The notes: generated by a model not told the origin, from the letters alone. A stretch of DNA of 64,000 nucleotides from Mesorhizobium loti R88b (GCF_013170845.1 NZ_CP033367.1:4837001-4901000), one strand, 5' to 3'. Shown: positions 45,202 to 54,456, counted from the stretch's first letter. Made by a program: numbers and translations.

Positions 45202-46425
45202 TCAGCCAGCGCTTTCCGGTTGCGTCGACAGAAATCTTGTCGCCGCCACAACCAGGGTCGCCGCGCCAACCTTCAAAGCGGCCTCATCGACGCGAAATTT
45301 GGGATGGTGAAGCGGAAAGACCGAGCCGACCGCCTCATTGCGGATACCGAGCCGGAAATAGACCGATGGACGCTTCTCGCTGAAGTAGCCAAAGTCATCC
45401 GCAATGGTCCATCCGGGTGTGTCGAGGACATTGTCGGCGCCGACGCAGGCCTTGCCGCTGGCGGCGATCAGCTCCGCCATCTCGCCATCGTTGACGACCC
45501 CCGGTTCACCCCTGTGAATGTCGAGCTGCACGCTGGCGCCGTGGCTTGCAGCTATTCCCTCCAGGATTTCACGAACGCGCCGCCACGCCCGCTCGCGGGT
45601 TGCGTCGCTGCCGCTGCGGATTGTCCCTTTCAGGGCGACCTTGCCGGCGATCACATTGTAGGCGCTGCCGCCATTGATGCCGGTGACGGAAATGATCAGC
45701 GGATCGTAAGGGTCGATCTCGCGCGAGACGATCTTCTGCAATTCGCTCACCATGGAGCAGGCCACGGCAATCGCATCGACGCCCTCATAGGGCTTTGCCG
45801 CATGCGCCGCCTCGCCGATGACAATTGCATCGAATGTGTCGCACGCCAGCGTGTAAGGGCCTGAACGGACAGCGATCTTGCCGGATGGCGTATAGGGATC
45901 GACATGAAGGCAGATCGCGGCATCGATGTCGTCGAGAAGGCCCTCTTCCACCACACGTTTACCGCCCGAGGGCGAGTCTTCCTCGGCCGGCTGGAAGATG
46001 AGGCGAACTGTTCCGCCAAAATCGGCCCTCGATCGATGAAGATGCGCGGCGACAGCAAAGCCCATCGAAGCGTGGGCGTCGTGGCCGCACGCATGCATCA
46101 CGCCGGGATTGGTCGACGCATAATCGACGCCGGATTCTTCTTCGATGGGCAAGGCATCGATGTCGGCGCGGATGGCAATCTTTCGGTTCGACGGCTTGCC
46201 GGTGCCGACAATATCGACGGCCAGGCCAAAGCCCGCGACGTCGCGAATATCGGTGATTCCCTCGCCGGCCAGCATTTGCCTGAGATAATTCTGCGTGTTG
46301 GCTTCGCGGTTCGACAGTTCCGGATTGCGGTGCAAATGGCGGCGGATCTCGATCATCTGCTGGAGAATCCGGGCGTCGATATCGACTGCACCGGCTGTCA
46401 CCGTCGAATCCTCAGGATTTGACAT
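45202..46425 (-). CDS. M20 family amidohydrolase/peptidase
   Basis: A 407-residue M20D-like metallo-amidohydrolase (hippurate/IAA-amino acid hydrolase or carboxypeptidase group). Features: MIEIRRHLHRNPELS, HACGHDAHASMGFAVAAHL (metal site), QPAEEDSPSGGKRVVEEGLLD (catalytic E) and VEFLVINGGSAYNVI-type dimer interface GGSAYNVIAGKVALKGTIR. It cleaves N-acyl or amide bonds on a small substrate. Its start overlaps the M24 gene by 14 bases, so the two hydrolases are co-translated and likely act in sequence. Confidence 0.9.
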   Translation of the reverse strand: MSNPEDSTVTAGAVDIDARILQQMIEIRRHLHRNPELSNREANTQNYLRQMLAGEGITDIRDVAGFGLAVDIVGTGKPSNRKIAIRADIDALPIEEESGVDYASTNPGVMHACGHDAHASMGFAVAAHLHRSRADFGGTVRLIFQPAEEDSPSGGKRVVEEGLLDDIDAAICLHVDPYTPSGKIAVRSGPYTLACDTFDAIVIGEAAHAAKPYEGVDAIAVACSMVSELQKIVSREIDPYDPLIISVTGINGGSAYNVIAGKVALKGTIRSGSDATRERAWRRVREILEGIAASHGASVQLDIHRGEPGVVNDGEMAELIAASGKACVGADNVLDTPGWTIADDFGYFSEKRPSVYFRLGIRNEAVGSVFPLHHPKFRVDEAALKVGAATLVVAATRFLSTQPESAG

Positions 46426-47590
46426 GGATCTCTCGCGGGAACTTCGTCAGCGTTTCATGGCCGGTTTCAGTAACCAGAATGGTCTCGCTGATCTCAATGC
46501 CCCAGCCGTCCATCCACATGCCGAGGATGGAGTGCACGACGTTGCCGGGCTGAAGCACCGTCTTGTCGCCTGGCCGCAGGCTGATCGTGTGCTCGCCCCA
46601 ATCCGGCGGATAGGCGACGCCGATGGAATAGCCGATGCGCGATTCCTTCTTCAGTCCGTAGCGCTGGATGACTTTGCGCCATGCACCTTCGACCGCTTCG
46701 GCAGTGGTTCCAGGCCTCACCGCATCGAGCACCGCGTCCATGCCCTCGATCACCGCTCTTGCCGTATCCGCGACACGCGTCGGCGTCTTACCGAGCTGCA
46801 TGGTTCTTGCCAGCCCGGCCGCATAGCGGCGGCAGACGCCAGCGAGTTCCAGCGCAATCGTCTCGTCGGCTCCAAACCGCCGGTCGCTCCACATGATGTG
46901 CGGTGCGGAGGCATTCTCGCCGCCGAGGATTGTCGGCGGAAGAGCGGTGATGTCGCCGGCGAAGTCCGGGCTGCCGGCAATCTGCGCCGCCTGGATCGCG
47001 GCAATCGCATCGCACTCACGCACGCCGGGCGCGATAAACTCGTAGGCCCGCGCCACTGCCGCCTCGGCCAGGGTCGACGCCTTGCGCAGATAGGCGATCT
47101 CGGGCGCCGATTTGACCGCACGGATCCAGTTCACCAGCAGATCGGCGTCGTGCCATTTCGCATTGGGAAGTCCGGCGACCAGCCGGGCATGCGCTTTGGG
47201 CGAGAAATAGTAGGCTTCGAGTTCGATACCGATGTGCCTGACACCCCAGCCCCTGGCGACGATCCAGCTCGCGATCCAGTCCATGGGATGGCGATCGGCC
47301 CGTTGAACATGATCTTCCGGGAAACCGACTACGTTTTCGGGCTTCATCCAGGCGGTCAGTAGACCGCCGGCCGCATCCATGGCCCGCCCGATCCAGACCG
47401 GCTCGACGTCCTCGATCGGAATCAGCACCACCTGCGGCGTGTAGAATGACCAACCATCATAGCCGGTGATGTAGTGCTGGTTGGCAACGTCGTTGACGAT
47501 GAGGAGTTCGAGACCGCGCTTCGCCATCTCGGTGCGGATCTTGTGAAGCCGCTGCTGGTATTCGTCGCGGGCAAACGGCAGTTCGATCAT
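46412..47590 (-). CDS. M24 family hydrolase, ectoine hydrolase (EutD/DoeA)-like
   Basis: A 392-residue creatinase/aminopeptidase-P fold enzyme. The N-terminal domain MIELPFARDEYQQRLHKIRTEMAKRGLELLIVNDVANQHYITGYDGWSFYTPQ and the C-terminal block VAYPPDWGEHTISLRPGDKTVLQPGNVVHSILGMWMDGWGIEISE closely follow the ectoine-hydrolase EutD/DoeA pattern. Yet the rest of the ectoine catabolism set (ehu transporter, eutABC, the M14-type DoeB) is not in this window, so the substrate may be another cyclic amidine or amide. The start at 47590 has a conserved N-terminus. Divergent from the ROK regulator across 221 bases. Confidence 0.85.
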   Translation of the reverse strand: MIELPFARDEYQQRLHKIRTEMAKRGLELLIVNDVANQHYITGYDGWSFYTPQVVLIPIEDVEPVWIGRAMDAAGGLLTAWMKPENVVGFPEDHVQRADRHPMDWIASWIVARGWGVRHIGIELEAYYFSPKAHARLVAGLPNAKWHDADLLVNWIRAVKSAPEIAYLRKASTLAEAAVARAYEFIAPGVRECDAIAAIQAAQIAGSPDFAGDITALPPTILGGENASAPHIMWSDRRFGADETIALELAGVCRRYAAGLARTMQLGKTPTRVADTARAVIEGMDAVLDAVRPGTTAEAVEGAWRKVIQRYGLKKESRIGYSIGVAYPPDWGEHTISLRPGDKTVLQPGNVVHSILGMWMDGWGIEISETILVTETGHETLTKFPREIHVKS

Positions 47591-47740
47591 CTCTACTCCA
47601 TGCCTTGGTGGGTCAACGGTTACGAGGTTCGCTCACCCTTTAAGCGGTTTTGTCATGGCGGCAATCGGCCAAGGGCGACAGGTGAACAGGTCCTGGGCCG
47701 GTGCGACCTGTGGCTTCCCGGGGTCGGCAGGTGACACTCA

Positions 47741-47773
47741 ATTTATTTTTGAATTCCATTTGACTGAATAAAT
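47741..47773. promoter_or_regulatory. Candidate ROK operator
   Basis: ATTTATT (47741-47747) and AATAAAT (47767-47773), seven-base perfect inverted arms with a 19-base spacer, in the AT-rich gap 39 bases before the ROK start codon. ROK repressors use AT-rich inverted repeats of this general form. Confidence 0.5.
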
Positions 47774-47811
47774 CTTTGATGCGAACCTAACGTCAACTGG
47801 GGGCGCAAGGC

Positions 47812-48978
47812 ATGGCATTGCGAGGGACCAATCAGGAGTTCGGGCGGCCGTACAACCGGCGCATCGTGCTTGAGTCCATCCGCCTGCATGGACCGATCGC
47901 CCGTGGCGAGATCGCCAGCCGCGTCGGGCTTACCGTCCAGACAGTATCGACCATCGTTCGCGAACTGGAAGAACAGGGCTACATTCTCTCGCTCCGCGAA
48001 GAGCCGAAAGGGCGCGGGCTGCCTCCGGCGACGCTGCGGATCAATCCCGAGGGCGGCTATGCCGTCGGCATCCACATCACCCCTCTCGGCATCAATGCCG
48101 CCTTGATCAATTTGAGCGGCGACGTGATCGAGAGCACCTATCGCGAGGCCCCGAACCCGACGCCTGACCATGCCTTCGACCTGATCGGCGCGATGGTGAT
48201 CGAATTGACCAGGTTGCGGGCTGGAGGACGCGTTCTTGGGGTAGGCCTGGCCCTGCCCGGTCCGTTCGGGGTCGAATCCATGAGTTTTGTCGGCCCGACC
48301 ACCATGACCGGCTGGAAGGATGTGGCGCTGCGCGAGCGGCTGGCGGCCTCGACCGGACTGCCGGCCTTCTTCGAGACCGATATGGCGGCGGCGGCCATGG
48401 GCGAGCGGCTCTACGGCCTCGGTGCCCAGTTCTCTGACTATTACTATCTCTATTTCGGCGTCGGCCTTGGTGGCGCCATGGTGCATGACGGCAGCGTGCA
48501 GCGTGGCGCTTGGGGAAATGCCGGTGAGGTCGGGCATATCCCTGTCGTTCCCGGCGGCGAAGCTTGCCCTTGCGGCAACAGCGGCTGCCTCGAAAGATAT
48601 CTCTCGCTCGAAGCGCTCCGGCGCTGGAACGGCTCAGAGGCCGATTGGGTCGCGGACGTCGCGCCGATCTTTCACAATGCCATCGCCGTCATCGAAAACC
48701 TGTTCGACCCTGAAACGGTCATCCTCGGCGGGCTGGCGTCATTCGATCTGCTCGAACGGCTGGCGGGCTCGACTGAGCACCTGCACAACTCCGTCTCCGC
48801 ACGCAAGGACCGCACGACGCCCCGGGTCATGGTGGCGCGCGGCGGGCAACATTCGGTGTTGCGCGGCGCCGCCGCTCTTGCGGTTTCGGGCGTGCTGTCG
48901 CCGCGCTTCGGCCAGATGTTCGCGGCCGAGCGCGAGCGCGGTCGCGATCCCCTCGCGGCCAAGGAGATTGCCGCATGA
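47812..48978 (+). CDS. ROK family transcriptional regulator
   Basis: A 388-residue ROK repressor. The N-terminal helix-turn-helix (residues about 20-65: HGPIARGEIASRVGLTVQTVSTIVRELEEQGYI) precedes a sugar-kinase-like ROK domain with VGLALPGPFG, YLYFGVGLGGAMVHDG and the zinc motif CPCGNSGCLERY. It probably senses the sugar taken up by the transporter that follows; its stop overlaps the ATPase start (ATGA). Confidence 0.95.
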   Translation: MALRGTNQEFGRPYNRRIVLESIRLHGPIARGEIASRVGLTVQTVSTIVRELEEQGYILSLREEPKGRGLPPATLRINPEGGYAVGIHITPLGINAALINLSGDVIESTYREAPNPTPDHAFDLIGAMVIELTRLRAGGRVLGVGLALPGPFGVESMSFVGPTTMTGWKDVALRERLAASTGLPAFFETDMAAAAMGERLYGLGAQFSDYYYLYFGVGLGGAMVHDGSVQRGAWGNAGEVGHIPVVPGGEACPCGNSGCLERYLSLEALRRWNGSEADWVADVAPIFHNAIAVIENLFDPETVILGGLASFDLLERLAGSTEHLHNSVSARKDRTTPRVMVARGGQHSVLRGAAALAVSGVLSPRFGQMFAAERERGRDPLAAKEIAA

Positions 48979-49739
48979 GCGAACCGCTGCTGGTGCTCGA
49001 CAACGTCACCAAGAACTATGGCGCGATCGAAGCGCTTAAGGGGATCAGCTTCTCCATCGGCAAGGGCGAGGTGGTGGCGTTGCTGGGCGATAACGGCGCT
49101 GGTAAGTCGACGCTGGTCAAGATCATCGCCGGTGGGCTTGAGCCGACCTCGGGCCGCATGCTGTTCGAGGGCAAGGAATTTCTGGCGAGGTCGCCGGCCG
49201 AGGCCAAGGCGGCGGGCATCGAAACCGTCTACCAGGACCTGTCGCTCTGCACCAATGTTGACGTGGTCGCCAATTTCTTCATGGGCCGCGAGATCACCAG
49301 GAAGGTTCTGGGCATTCCGGTGCTCGACGAGCGCGCCATGGAGGCGGTCGTCGAAAAGGCGCTGGCCAGCGCCGGCACCCGCATCCCTTCCCTGCGCACC
49401 AATGTCGAGCATCTCTCGGGCGGCCAGCGGCAGGCTATCGAGCTCAATCGCTTCGTGCATTGGGGCGGCAAGCTGGTGCTGCTCGACGAGCCGTTTGCTG
49501 CCCTTGGCGTCGAGCAGACGCGGCGCGGTCTCGACATGATCCGCCAGGTGGCGAGCCAGGGCATCGGCGTCGTCATCATCACCCACATCATGCAGCAAGC
49601 TTTCCAGGTCGCCGACCGGATCGTGGTGATCCGGCAAGGCGTCGTGGCGGGCGATGTCGCACGCAACAAAACAAGTCCCGATGCGGTGATCAACATGATC
49701 ACCGGGGAGACGCTTGCCGGTGCCGGACCGGCAGGCTGA
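48975..49739 (+). CDS. Sugar ABC transporter ATPase, single-domain (FrcA-like)
   Basis: A 254-residue ATPase of the ribose/fructose class with Walker A LGDNGAGKSTLVKIIAGG, signature LSGGQRQAIELNRFV and Walker B LVLLDEPFAALGVEQTR. Most ribose-type ATPases are double-length (about 500 residues); this single-domain form resembles FrcA of the rhizobial fructose transporter. The signature differs from the usual LSGGQRQRV by having QAIEL. Confidence 0.93.
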   Translation: MSEPLLVLDNVTKNYGAIEALKGISFSIGKGEVVALLGDNGAGKSTLVKIIAGGLEPTSGRMLFEGKEFLARSPAEAKAAGIETVYQDLSLCTNVDVVANFFMGREITRKVLGIPVLDERAMEAVVEKALASAGTRIPSLRTNVEHLSGGQRQAIELNRFVHWGGKLVLLDEPFAALGVEQTRRGLDMIRQVASQGIGVVIITHIMQQAFQVADRIVVIRQGVVAGDVARNKTSPDAVINMITGETLAGAGPAG

Positions 49740-49779
49740 GGGACAAAAGAGGGGTCCGGCTTAACAGGGAGCCAACGAC

Positions 49780-50820
49780 ATGAAGCGAATACTTCTTGCT
49801 GTCTTCGGCATCCTGGCACTGGCCTTTGCCACGCTCACGCCGGCATTCGCCCAGTCCAAGGGTGTCGTCTATTACATGGTGCCGACATTGCTCGACGAGT
49901 TCCAAACCGGCTCGGTGAGCGCGCTGGAGCTGTTCCTCAAGCAGACCGGCTATGAGATGAAAACGCTGAACGCCGATAACAAGACCGACGCGCAGCAATC
50001 GCAGATGAACGACGTCATCGCGCTCAAACCGGCGGCGATCATCCTGGCCGCCGTCGATTTCAACGCGCTGAAGCCGTCCATCGAGGCCGCGCGCGCCGCC
50101 GGCATTCCGGTGGTTGAATTCGACCGTCAGATCACCTCGACGCCGTCCGACTTCACCTCGGTCGCCGGAACGGTCGAGATCGGCTATGTCGCCGCCGACC
50201 AGGCGGAAAAACTGCTGAAAGCCAAGAACGGCTCGGTGAAGGGCAAGGTGCTGCAGGTGCTGGGCGACCCCGGCGACCCCTACACGCTCGACATCCAGAA
50301 GGGGTTCGAGGAGAAGATGAAGGCGTTTCCGGACGTCAAGATCATCTCGCTGCCGGCCATGCAGTGGGAAGCGAGCAATGCCGGCACCATCGTTGCCGAC
50401 CAGATGCTGGCCAACCCCGACATCGACCTGATCTTCAGCCATGCGGCGCACCTGTCGGTCGCTGCCGTCGCCTCGCTCGAGGCCGCCGGCAAGAAGCCGG
50501 GCGACGTCATGCTGATGAGCTCGAACGGCGCGCCGGTCGGCCTCGACCTGATCCGCAAGGGCTGGCTCAACGTCGAAGTCGAACAGCCGCTCTACGCCCA
50601 GGCCGCAGCCGTCGCCATGTTCATGGACAAGGTGGTCAAGAAGCAGGAAATCAAGCCTGGCGAATATGATGTGCTTGGCCTGAAATCGACCGTCACCAAG
50701 GAAACCTGGGGCCCGAACATCAAGATCCCGGGCGCAGCCATCACCAAGGAAAACGTCGACAATCCGGCCTTCTGGGGCAACCAGAAGCCGCCGACGGACA
50801 CCGTCAAGTCAGTCGAATAG
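49780..50820 (+). CDS. Sugar-binding periplasmic protein (ribose/fructose class)
   Basis: A 346-residue binding protein of the Peripla_BP_4 type. Signal peptide [26 protein letters not shown] with cleavage after AFA. The mature part shows [66 protein letters not shown], the D-ribose-binding-like layout, and [32 protein letters not shown]. Part of the ROK-controlled operon; it is followed by a 10-bp hairpin. Sugar unknown. Confidence 0.93.
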   Translation: MKRILLAVFGILALAFATLTPAFAQSKGVVYYMVPTLLDEFQTGSVSALELFLKQTGYEMKTLNADNKTDAQQSQMNDVIALKPAAIILAAVDFNALKPSIEAARAAGIPVVEFDRQITSTPSDFTSVAGTVEIGYVAADQAEKLLKAKNGSVKGKVLQVLGDPGDPYTLDIQKGFEEKMKAFPDVKIISLPAMQWEASNAGTIVADQMLANPDIDLIFSHAAHLSVAAVASLEAAGKKPGDVMLMSSNGAPVGLDLIRKGWLNVEVEQPLYAQAAAVAMFMDKVVKKQEIKPGEYDVLGLKSTVTKETWGPNIKIPGAAITKENVDNPAFWGNQKPPTDTVKSVE

Positions 50821-50836
50821 GCACATAGCCTGAAAC

Positions 50837-50861
50837 GCTCCGGGCCCTCTCGGCCCGGAGC
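50837..50861 (+). promoter_or_regulatory. Intercistronic hairpin after the sugar-binding protein gene
   Basis: GCTCCGGGCC-CTCTC-GGCCCGGAGC, ten-base perfect stem, 16 bases past the stop codon and without a T-run. A typical spot for an mRNA-stabilising hairpin that raises binding-protein over permease expression. Confidence 0.55.
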
Positions 50862-50918
50862 CAATCCTGCGCAATTCCAAACCACGCATGACTTCGAAAA
50901 TCGAGAGGATTTTCGGAT

Positions 50919-51935
50919 ATGCGCCAGCCGGATCAGCCCATGAACCCCCGCACCCGCCATGCCCTGGAGTTCGTTCTCGATAACCTCGTCTGGTTCATGC
51001 TGCTGTTCGTGCTGGTGGTGTTTTCCATCTTCATTCCGAACTATTTCCAGCTCGGCATCTTCGCCAACATCATCGAGGCTTCGAGCGTGCTCGGCGTCAT
51101 GTCGATCGGCTTGGCGCTGGTCATCATTGCCGGCCACATGGACCTGTCGGTCGAATCCGTAGCCGCGCTCAGCGCCATGGCGGTCGGCATCCTGTTCTGC
51201 TCGTCGGGCATCGGCATGGGCGTCCAACTGCATCCGGAATGGCTGATGGTTCCGGTGTCGCTGCTGCTGGCGCTGGCCGTCGGCGGCCTGATCGGCGCCT
51301 TCAACGGCTATCTGGTGGTCAAGGTGAAGATGAGCGCCTTCATCATCACGCTGGCGTCCTACATCTGGGTACGCGGCCTGGTGCTGGTGATTTCGGGCGG
51401 CCGCTCGGCGCAGGATCTGGCACCTGCCATCCGCTGGTTCGGCATCCAGCGGCTGATCGGCCTGCCGCTCACCGCCTGGATCGCCATCGCCTGTTTCGTC
51501 GTTTTCTCGCTGATCATGGCCAAGACGCCCTTCGGCCGGCACCTCGTGATGATCGGCGGCAACGAAACCGCGACCTTCCGCGCCGGCATCCGGGTAAACC
51601 GCAACCTCATCATCGCTTTCGTGCTTGCCGGCGCCATTGCCGGCCTCGCCGGCTGGCTGCTGGCCATCCGCACCTCGGGCGCCAGTGCCAATCTCGGCAC
51701 AGGGTTCTTGTTCAACGCCTTTGCCGCCGTCGTCATCGGCGGCGTCAGCCTGAAAGGCGGCGTCGGCACCCTGCCCGGCGTTTACGCCGGCGTGCTGCTG
51801 CTGTCAGCCATCAACACCGCGATCAATCTTATGGGGCTGCCGGCTAATTTCACCCTAGTGATCCACGGCCTGCTGGTGCTGGCCGCCGTGCTGCTCGACG
51901 CATTCAAGCAAACCATTCGCCAAAGACTCGCATGA
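50919..51935 (+). CDS. Sugar ABC transporter permease (ribose/fructose class)
   Basis: A 338-residue permease of the BPD_transp_2 family with about nine hydrophobic segments, including the conserved block VSVEALSALSAMAVGIL-type region SVESVAALSAMAVGILF and GGNETATFRAGIRVNRNLIIAFVLAGAIAGLAGWL. Start 50919 (MRQPDQP) with a second in-frame ATG at 50940. The stop-codon region is duplicated (see repeat). Completes the ROK-controlled importer. Confidence 0.92.
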   Translation: MRQPDQPMNPRTRHALEFVLDNLVWFMLLFVLVVFSIFIPNYFQLGIFANIIEASSVLGVMSIGLALVIIAGHMDLSVESVAALSAMAVGILFCSSGIGMGVQLHPEWLMVPVSLLLALAVGGLIGAFNGYLVVKVKMSAFIITLASYIWVRGLVLVISGGRSAQDLAPAIRWFGIQRLIGLPLTAWIAIACFVVFSLIMAKTPFGRHLVMIGGNETATFRAGIRVNRNLIIAFVLAGAIAGLAGWLLAIRTSGASANLGTGFLFNAFAAVVIGGVSLKGGVGTLPGVYAGVLLLSAINTAINLMGLPANFTLVIHGLLVLAAVLLDAFKQTIRQRLA

Positions 51936-51957
51936 CAGGACGACTCGCATGACAGGA
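51925..51957 (+). repeat. 16-bp tandem duplication over the permease stop and next gene's leader
   Basis: GACTCGCATGACAGGA occurs at 51925-51940 and again at 51942-51957, one base apart. The first copy holds the permease stop (TGA); the second lies nine bases before the SDR ATG at 51966 and repeats the AGGA that can act as its ribosome-binding site. It looks like a recent slippage or replication duplication. Confidence 0.8.
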
Positions 51958-51965
51958 AGGCGGGC

Positions 51966-52736
51966 ATGACCGGACGACTGAAAGACAGAGTGGCGCTGAT
52001 CATCGGCAGCGCGCGCGGCATCGGCAAGGGCATTGTGCTGCGCTTCGCCGAAGAGGGCGCGAGACTGGTGCTCGCCGACACCGAGGCCGAGGCCGGACAA
52101 GCGACCGCCAGCGAACTCGGCGTCCCCTTCATCCGCACCGACATCTCCTTGATGGCCGATGCCGAAGCGGCCGTAGCGCTGGCGCTCGAACAGCACGGCC
52201 GGCTCGACATCATCGTGCAGAATGCCGGCATCTATCCCTGGCAGTTGATCGAGAACACCAGCGTCGATGATTGGGATCGCGTCATGGCGGTCAATCTGCG
52301 CGGCACGTTCAATGCCACCCGCGCGGCACTGGTGCCGATGAAGGCGCAGCGCTACGGGCGCATGCTCTACACTTCCTCGATCACCGGGCCGCATGTCACC
52401 AGCCCGGGCCATGGCCACTACGCGGCGACCAAGGCCGGCATCAATGGTTTCATCCGTTCGGCGGCGCTCGAATTCTCCGGCTATGGCATAACCGTCAACG
52501 GCGTCGAGCCAGGCAACATCCTGACCGAAGCCATCCAGCAGCATCGCGGCGCCGCCTACATCAAGAATATGGAGGATTCCATCCCGCTCGGCCGGCTCGG
52601 CAGCCCGCGCGACGTCGCCAATGCCTTCCTGTACCTCGCCTCCGACGACGCAAGCTACATCACCGGCACGACCATTGTCGTCGACGGCGGACAATTGCTG
52701 CCCGAGGGCAAGGATTTTCGGATGGCGCCGCCGTGA
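51966..52736 (+). CDS. Short-chain dehydrogenase/reductase (sugar locus)
   Basis: A 256-residue classical SDR with GSARGIGKG (cofactor), NAGIYPWQLI, catalytic serine block SSITGPHVTSPGHGHYAATKAG (Y-x3-K) and a C-terminal VDGGQLLPEG. Position after the sugar transporter implies oxidation of an imported sugar, polyol or sugar acid. The ATG at 51966 follows a duplicated AGGA element. It is the last gene of the operon. Confidence 0.93.
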   Translation: MTGRLKDRVALIIGSARGIGKGIVLRFAEEGARLVLADTEAEAGQATASELGVPFIRTDISLMADAEAAVALALEQHGRLDIIVQNAGIYPWQLIENTSVDDWDRVMAVNLRGTFNATRAALVPMKAQRYGRMLYTSSITGPHVTSPGHGHYAATKAGINGFIRSAALEFSGYGITVNGVEPGNILTEAIQQHRGAAYIKNMEDSIPLGRLGSPRDVANAFLYLASDDASYITGTTIVVDGGQLLPEGKDFRMAPP

Positions 52737-52873
52737 TCCTTGCGTCACGGCCACGAAAAGGCTGATTCAGCGCTCCGCATAGTGGCTGGCAAGCATTCCC
52801 TCATAGGTTGCATGGAACGCAAGCGCCCCTCAAGGGTTGTTTATCAAGTGCTAATCAAGGGAGGGACTTGAGA

Positions 52874-53104
52874 ATGGCCAACAGACTCAGAACCGATCAT
52901 ATCTATCAGCGGGCTCATGCTTTGGCAGAGGGTGGTGTTCACCAGTCTCCAGCCGAGATCGTTGCAGCGTTGTTGGCCGAGGGCTACCCGGAAGCGGCCG
53001 AGTTGTTGAATTCCGAAAACATCCGTGCCGACCTTCGCCGGGTTTGTGGTGCGGCGACTGCCAGCGGTCAGCAATGCGCCACAAATCTGGGGCTTCGTTA
53101 TTGA
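52874..53104 (+). CDS. Small hypothetical protein
   Basis: A 76-residue protein, MANRLRTDHIYQRAHALAEGGVHQSPAEIVAALLAEGYPEAAELLNSENIRADLRRV..., not recognised. It looks alpha-helical with a basic end and could be a small DNA-binding or regulatory protein. The ATG at 52874 has a GGGAGGG ribosome-binding site. In-frame codons upstream to 52808 lack one. No membrane segment. Confidence 0.6.
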   Translation: MANRLRTDHIYQRAHALAEGGVHQSPAEIVAALLAEGYPEAAELLNSENIRADLRRVCGAATASGQQCATNLGLRY

Positions 53105-53177
53105 CGCTCATAGGGCGGCATCGGCGAATTTCGGCCGACCAACGCGCCTCACGGCTGGCTGCCGCCGACGGCCTTGA

Positions 53178-53999
53178 TCAGCTGGATTTCTTGTACAACA
53201 GCAATTCGGGCCGGTATTCGAAATGCATGGTGTCGTAGTGATACCAGCGGCCACCCCAGATGAAGCCGTTTTTCTCGAACAGTTCGACGATCGCGAGCGG
53301 AATGCGATTCTTGAAGGGAATGTGTGCCTTGGGGTTGGCTTTGTTTCTGTTGTTGTACCAGTAGTCGGAGAAGCCGACATTGATATCGAAGGCTGCGCCG
53401 AAAGAGTGGACGCTCAACCGGTCTGTGCCGGCGATGGGCCGCCAGACGAAGCCGCCTCCGGGCTTGAGCCCGTAACGGCTTAGCTCCGCGGGCATGACCT
53501 CAAGCGCGTCGGAGACTTTTCCCAGCCGGTCGCTGATGCCAAAAACCCTGGTGACCTGCGCAGTCTTCTTGCCGAGTTTCGGCAGCCATTTGACGCTGGC
53601 TATGTGCTTGCCCACTTCAGCGGCGCTTTTACCGTAGAGCTTCTCGAAGAAGGCCTCGTTGCGGATACGGCCGGGATCGAAATCCTCAGCCGGGACCAGC
53701 GCGCCCTCGACTGCCGTGGGATAGACGTAGCGAAACATGTCCTCGATGTCGGGGGTCTCCAGCAGCGCGTCGGCGTCGCGCGCCTTGCCGTCGTCCCACA
53801 CCATCGTGGTGCCGTCGGTCCAGGTCAGGACATTGCCCGAGATGGTGAACAGCCCGGGGTAGGCCTTGAGCAAGGCGGCCTTGGCGGCCGGCTGGTCCAC
53901 CCCATCGCCGGCATCTGTCGCATAGGCCAAGCGCCCAGTACCGCTGATTGCCAACGCAATCACCAGCCGCAGCAACAGGCGTCCTGGATACCTGATCAT
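53178..53999 (-). CDS. M15 family metallopeptidase (VanY/DD-carboxypeptidase-like)
   Basis: A 273-residue secreted protein with signal peptide (MIRYPGRLLLRLVIALAISGTGRLAYA). The C-terminal M15_4-type domain has the zinc motif SVHSFGAAFDINVG (S-x-H-x6-D) and the second histidine region FIWGGRWYHYDTMHFEY with E/H ligands. Likely trims peptidoglycan D-Ala or L-Ala-D-Glu-type peptides in the periplasm. The ATG at 53999 gives the signal peptide; an in-frame ATG at 54035 is not needed. Confidence 0.88.
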   Translation of the reverse strand: MIRYPGRLLLRLVIALAISGTGRLAYATDAGDGVDQPAAKAALLKAYPGLFTISGNVLTWTDGTTMVWDDGKARDADALLETPDIEDMFRYVYPTAVEGALVPAEDFDPGRIRNEAFFEKLYGKSAAEVGKHIASVKWLPKLGKKTAQVTRVFGISDRLGKVSDALEVMPAELSRYGLKPGGGFVWRPIAGTDRLSVHSFGAAFDINVGFSDYWYNNRNKANPKAHIPFKNRIPLAIVELFEKNGFIWGGRWYHYDTMHFEYRPELLLYKKSS

Positions 54000-54049
54000 T
54001 GTCCTGCCTCCCGGGAGGGCCAATCGCACTTTCAAGACGACGCTGGAAT

Positions 54050-54125
<76 letters not shown>

Positions 54126-54341
54126 CTCCGGCGCGGACCTTTAAGCGGTCGGGACCGGCTTCGCAAGGCCAAATGAGCGCGGGTCGCGCTGGTTGTGGGC
54201 CGTATTTGCGAACAAAACGCCAGCTGTCAAAAAACCTTCTCCAGTTTGCTGTTATGATGGTTTGGTGCGCTTGACACCCGGTGGCGAACCCCTTATCCAG
54301 CGGCCCAACGACGAACACGGCTGACACGTGCTCGTCAATGC

Positions 54342-54418
54342 GCGGGTGTAGCTCAGTTGGTTAGAGTGCCGGCCTGTCACGCCGGAGGTCGCGGGTTCGA
54401 GCCCCGTCACTCGCGCCA
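54342..54418 (+). tRNA. tRNA-Asp (GTC)
   Basis: Cloverleaf with acceptor GCGGGTG / CACTCGC (one G-T pair), D-arm AGCTCAGTTGG, anticodon stem CCGGC / GCCGG with loop CTGTCAC (anticodon GTC), T-arm GGTTCGAGCC, discriminator G and encoded CCA. Confidence 0.95.
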
Positions 54419-54456
54419 TTTCTCCTAAGGGTTTCAAACCCTTGGCTTCGGAGAAA
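54419..54456 (+). terminator. Two-layer hairpin directly after tRNA-Asp
   Basis: Outer arms TTTCTCC (54419-54425) and GGAGAAA (54450-54456) enclose the perfect hairpin AAGGGTTT-C-AAACCCTT (54427-54443). It begins on the first base after the tRNA CCA. It probably terminates or helps process the tRNA transcript. Confidence 0.6.

Noticed and set aside
46412..47590. Ectoine catabolism operon
   Set aside because: The M24 enzyme resembles EutD, but no ectoine transporter, eutABC or M14-type DoeB is present, and the partner is M20.
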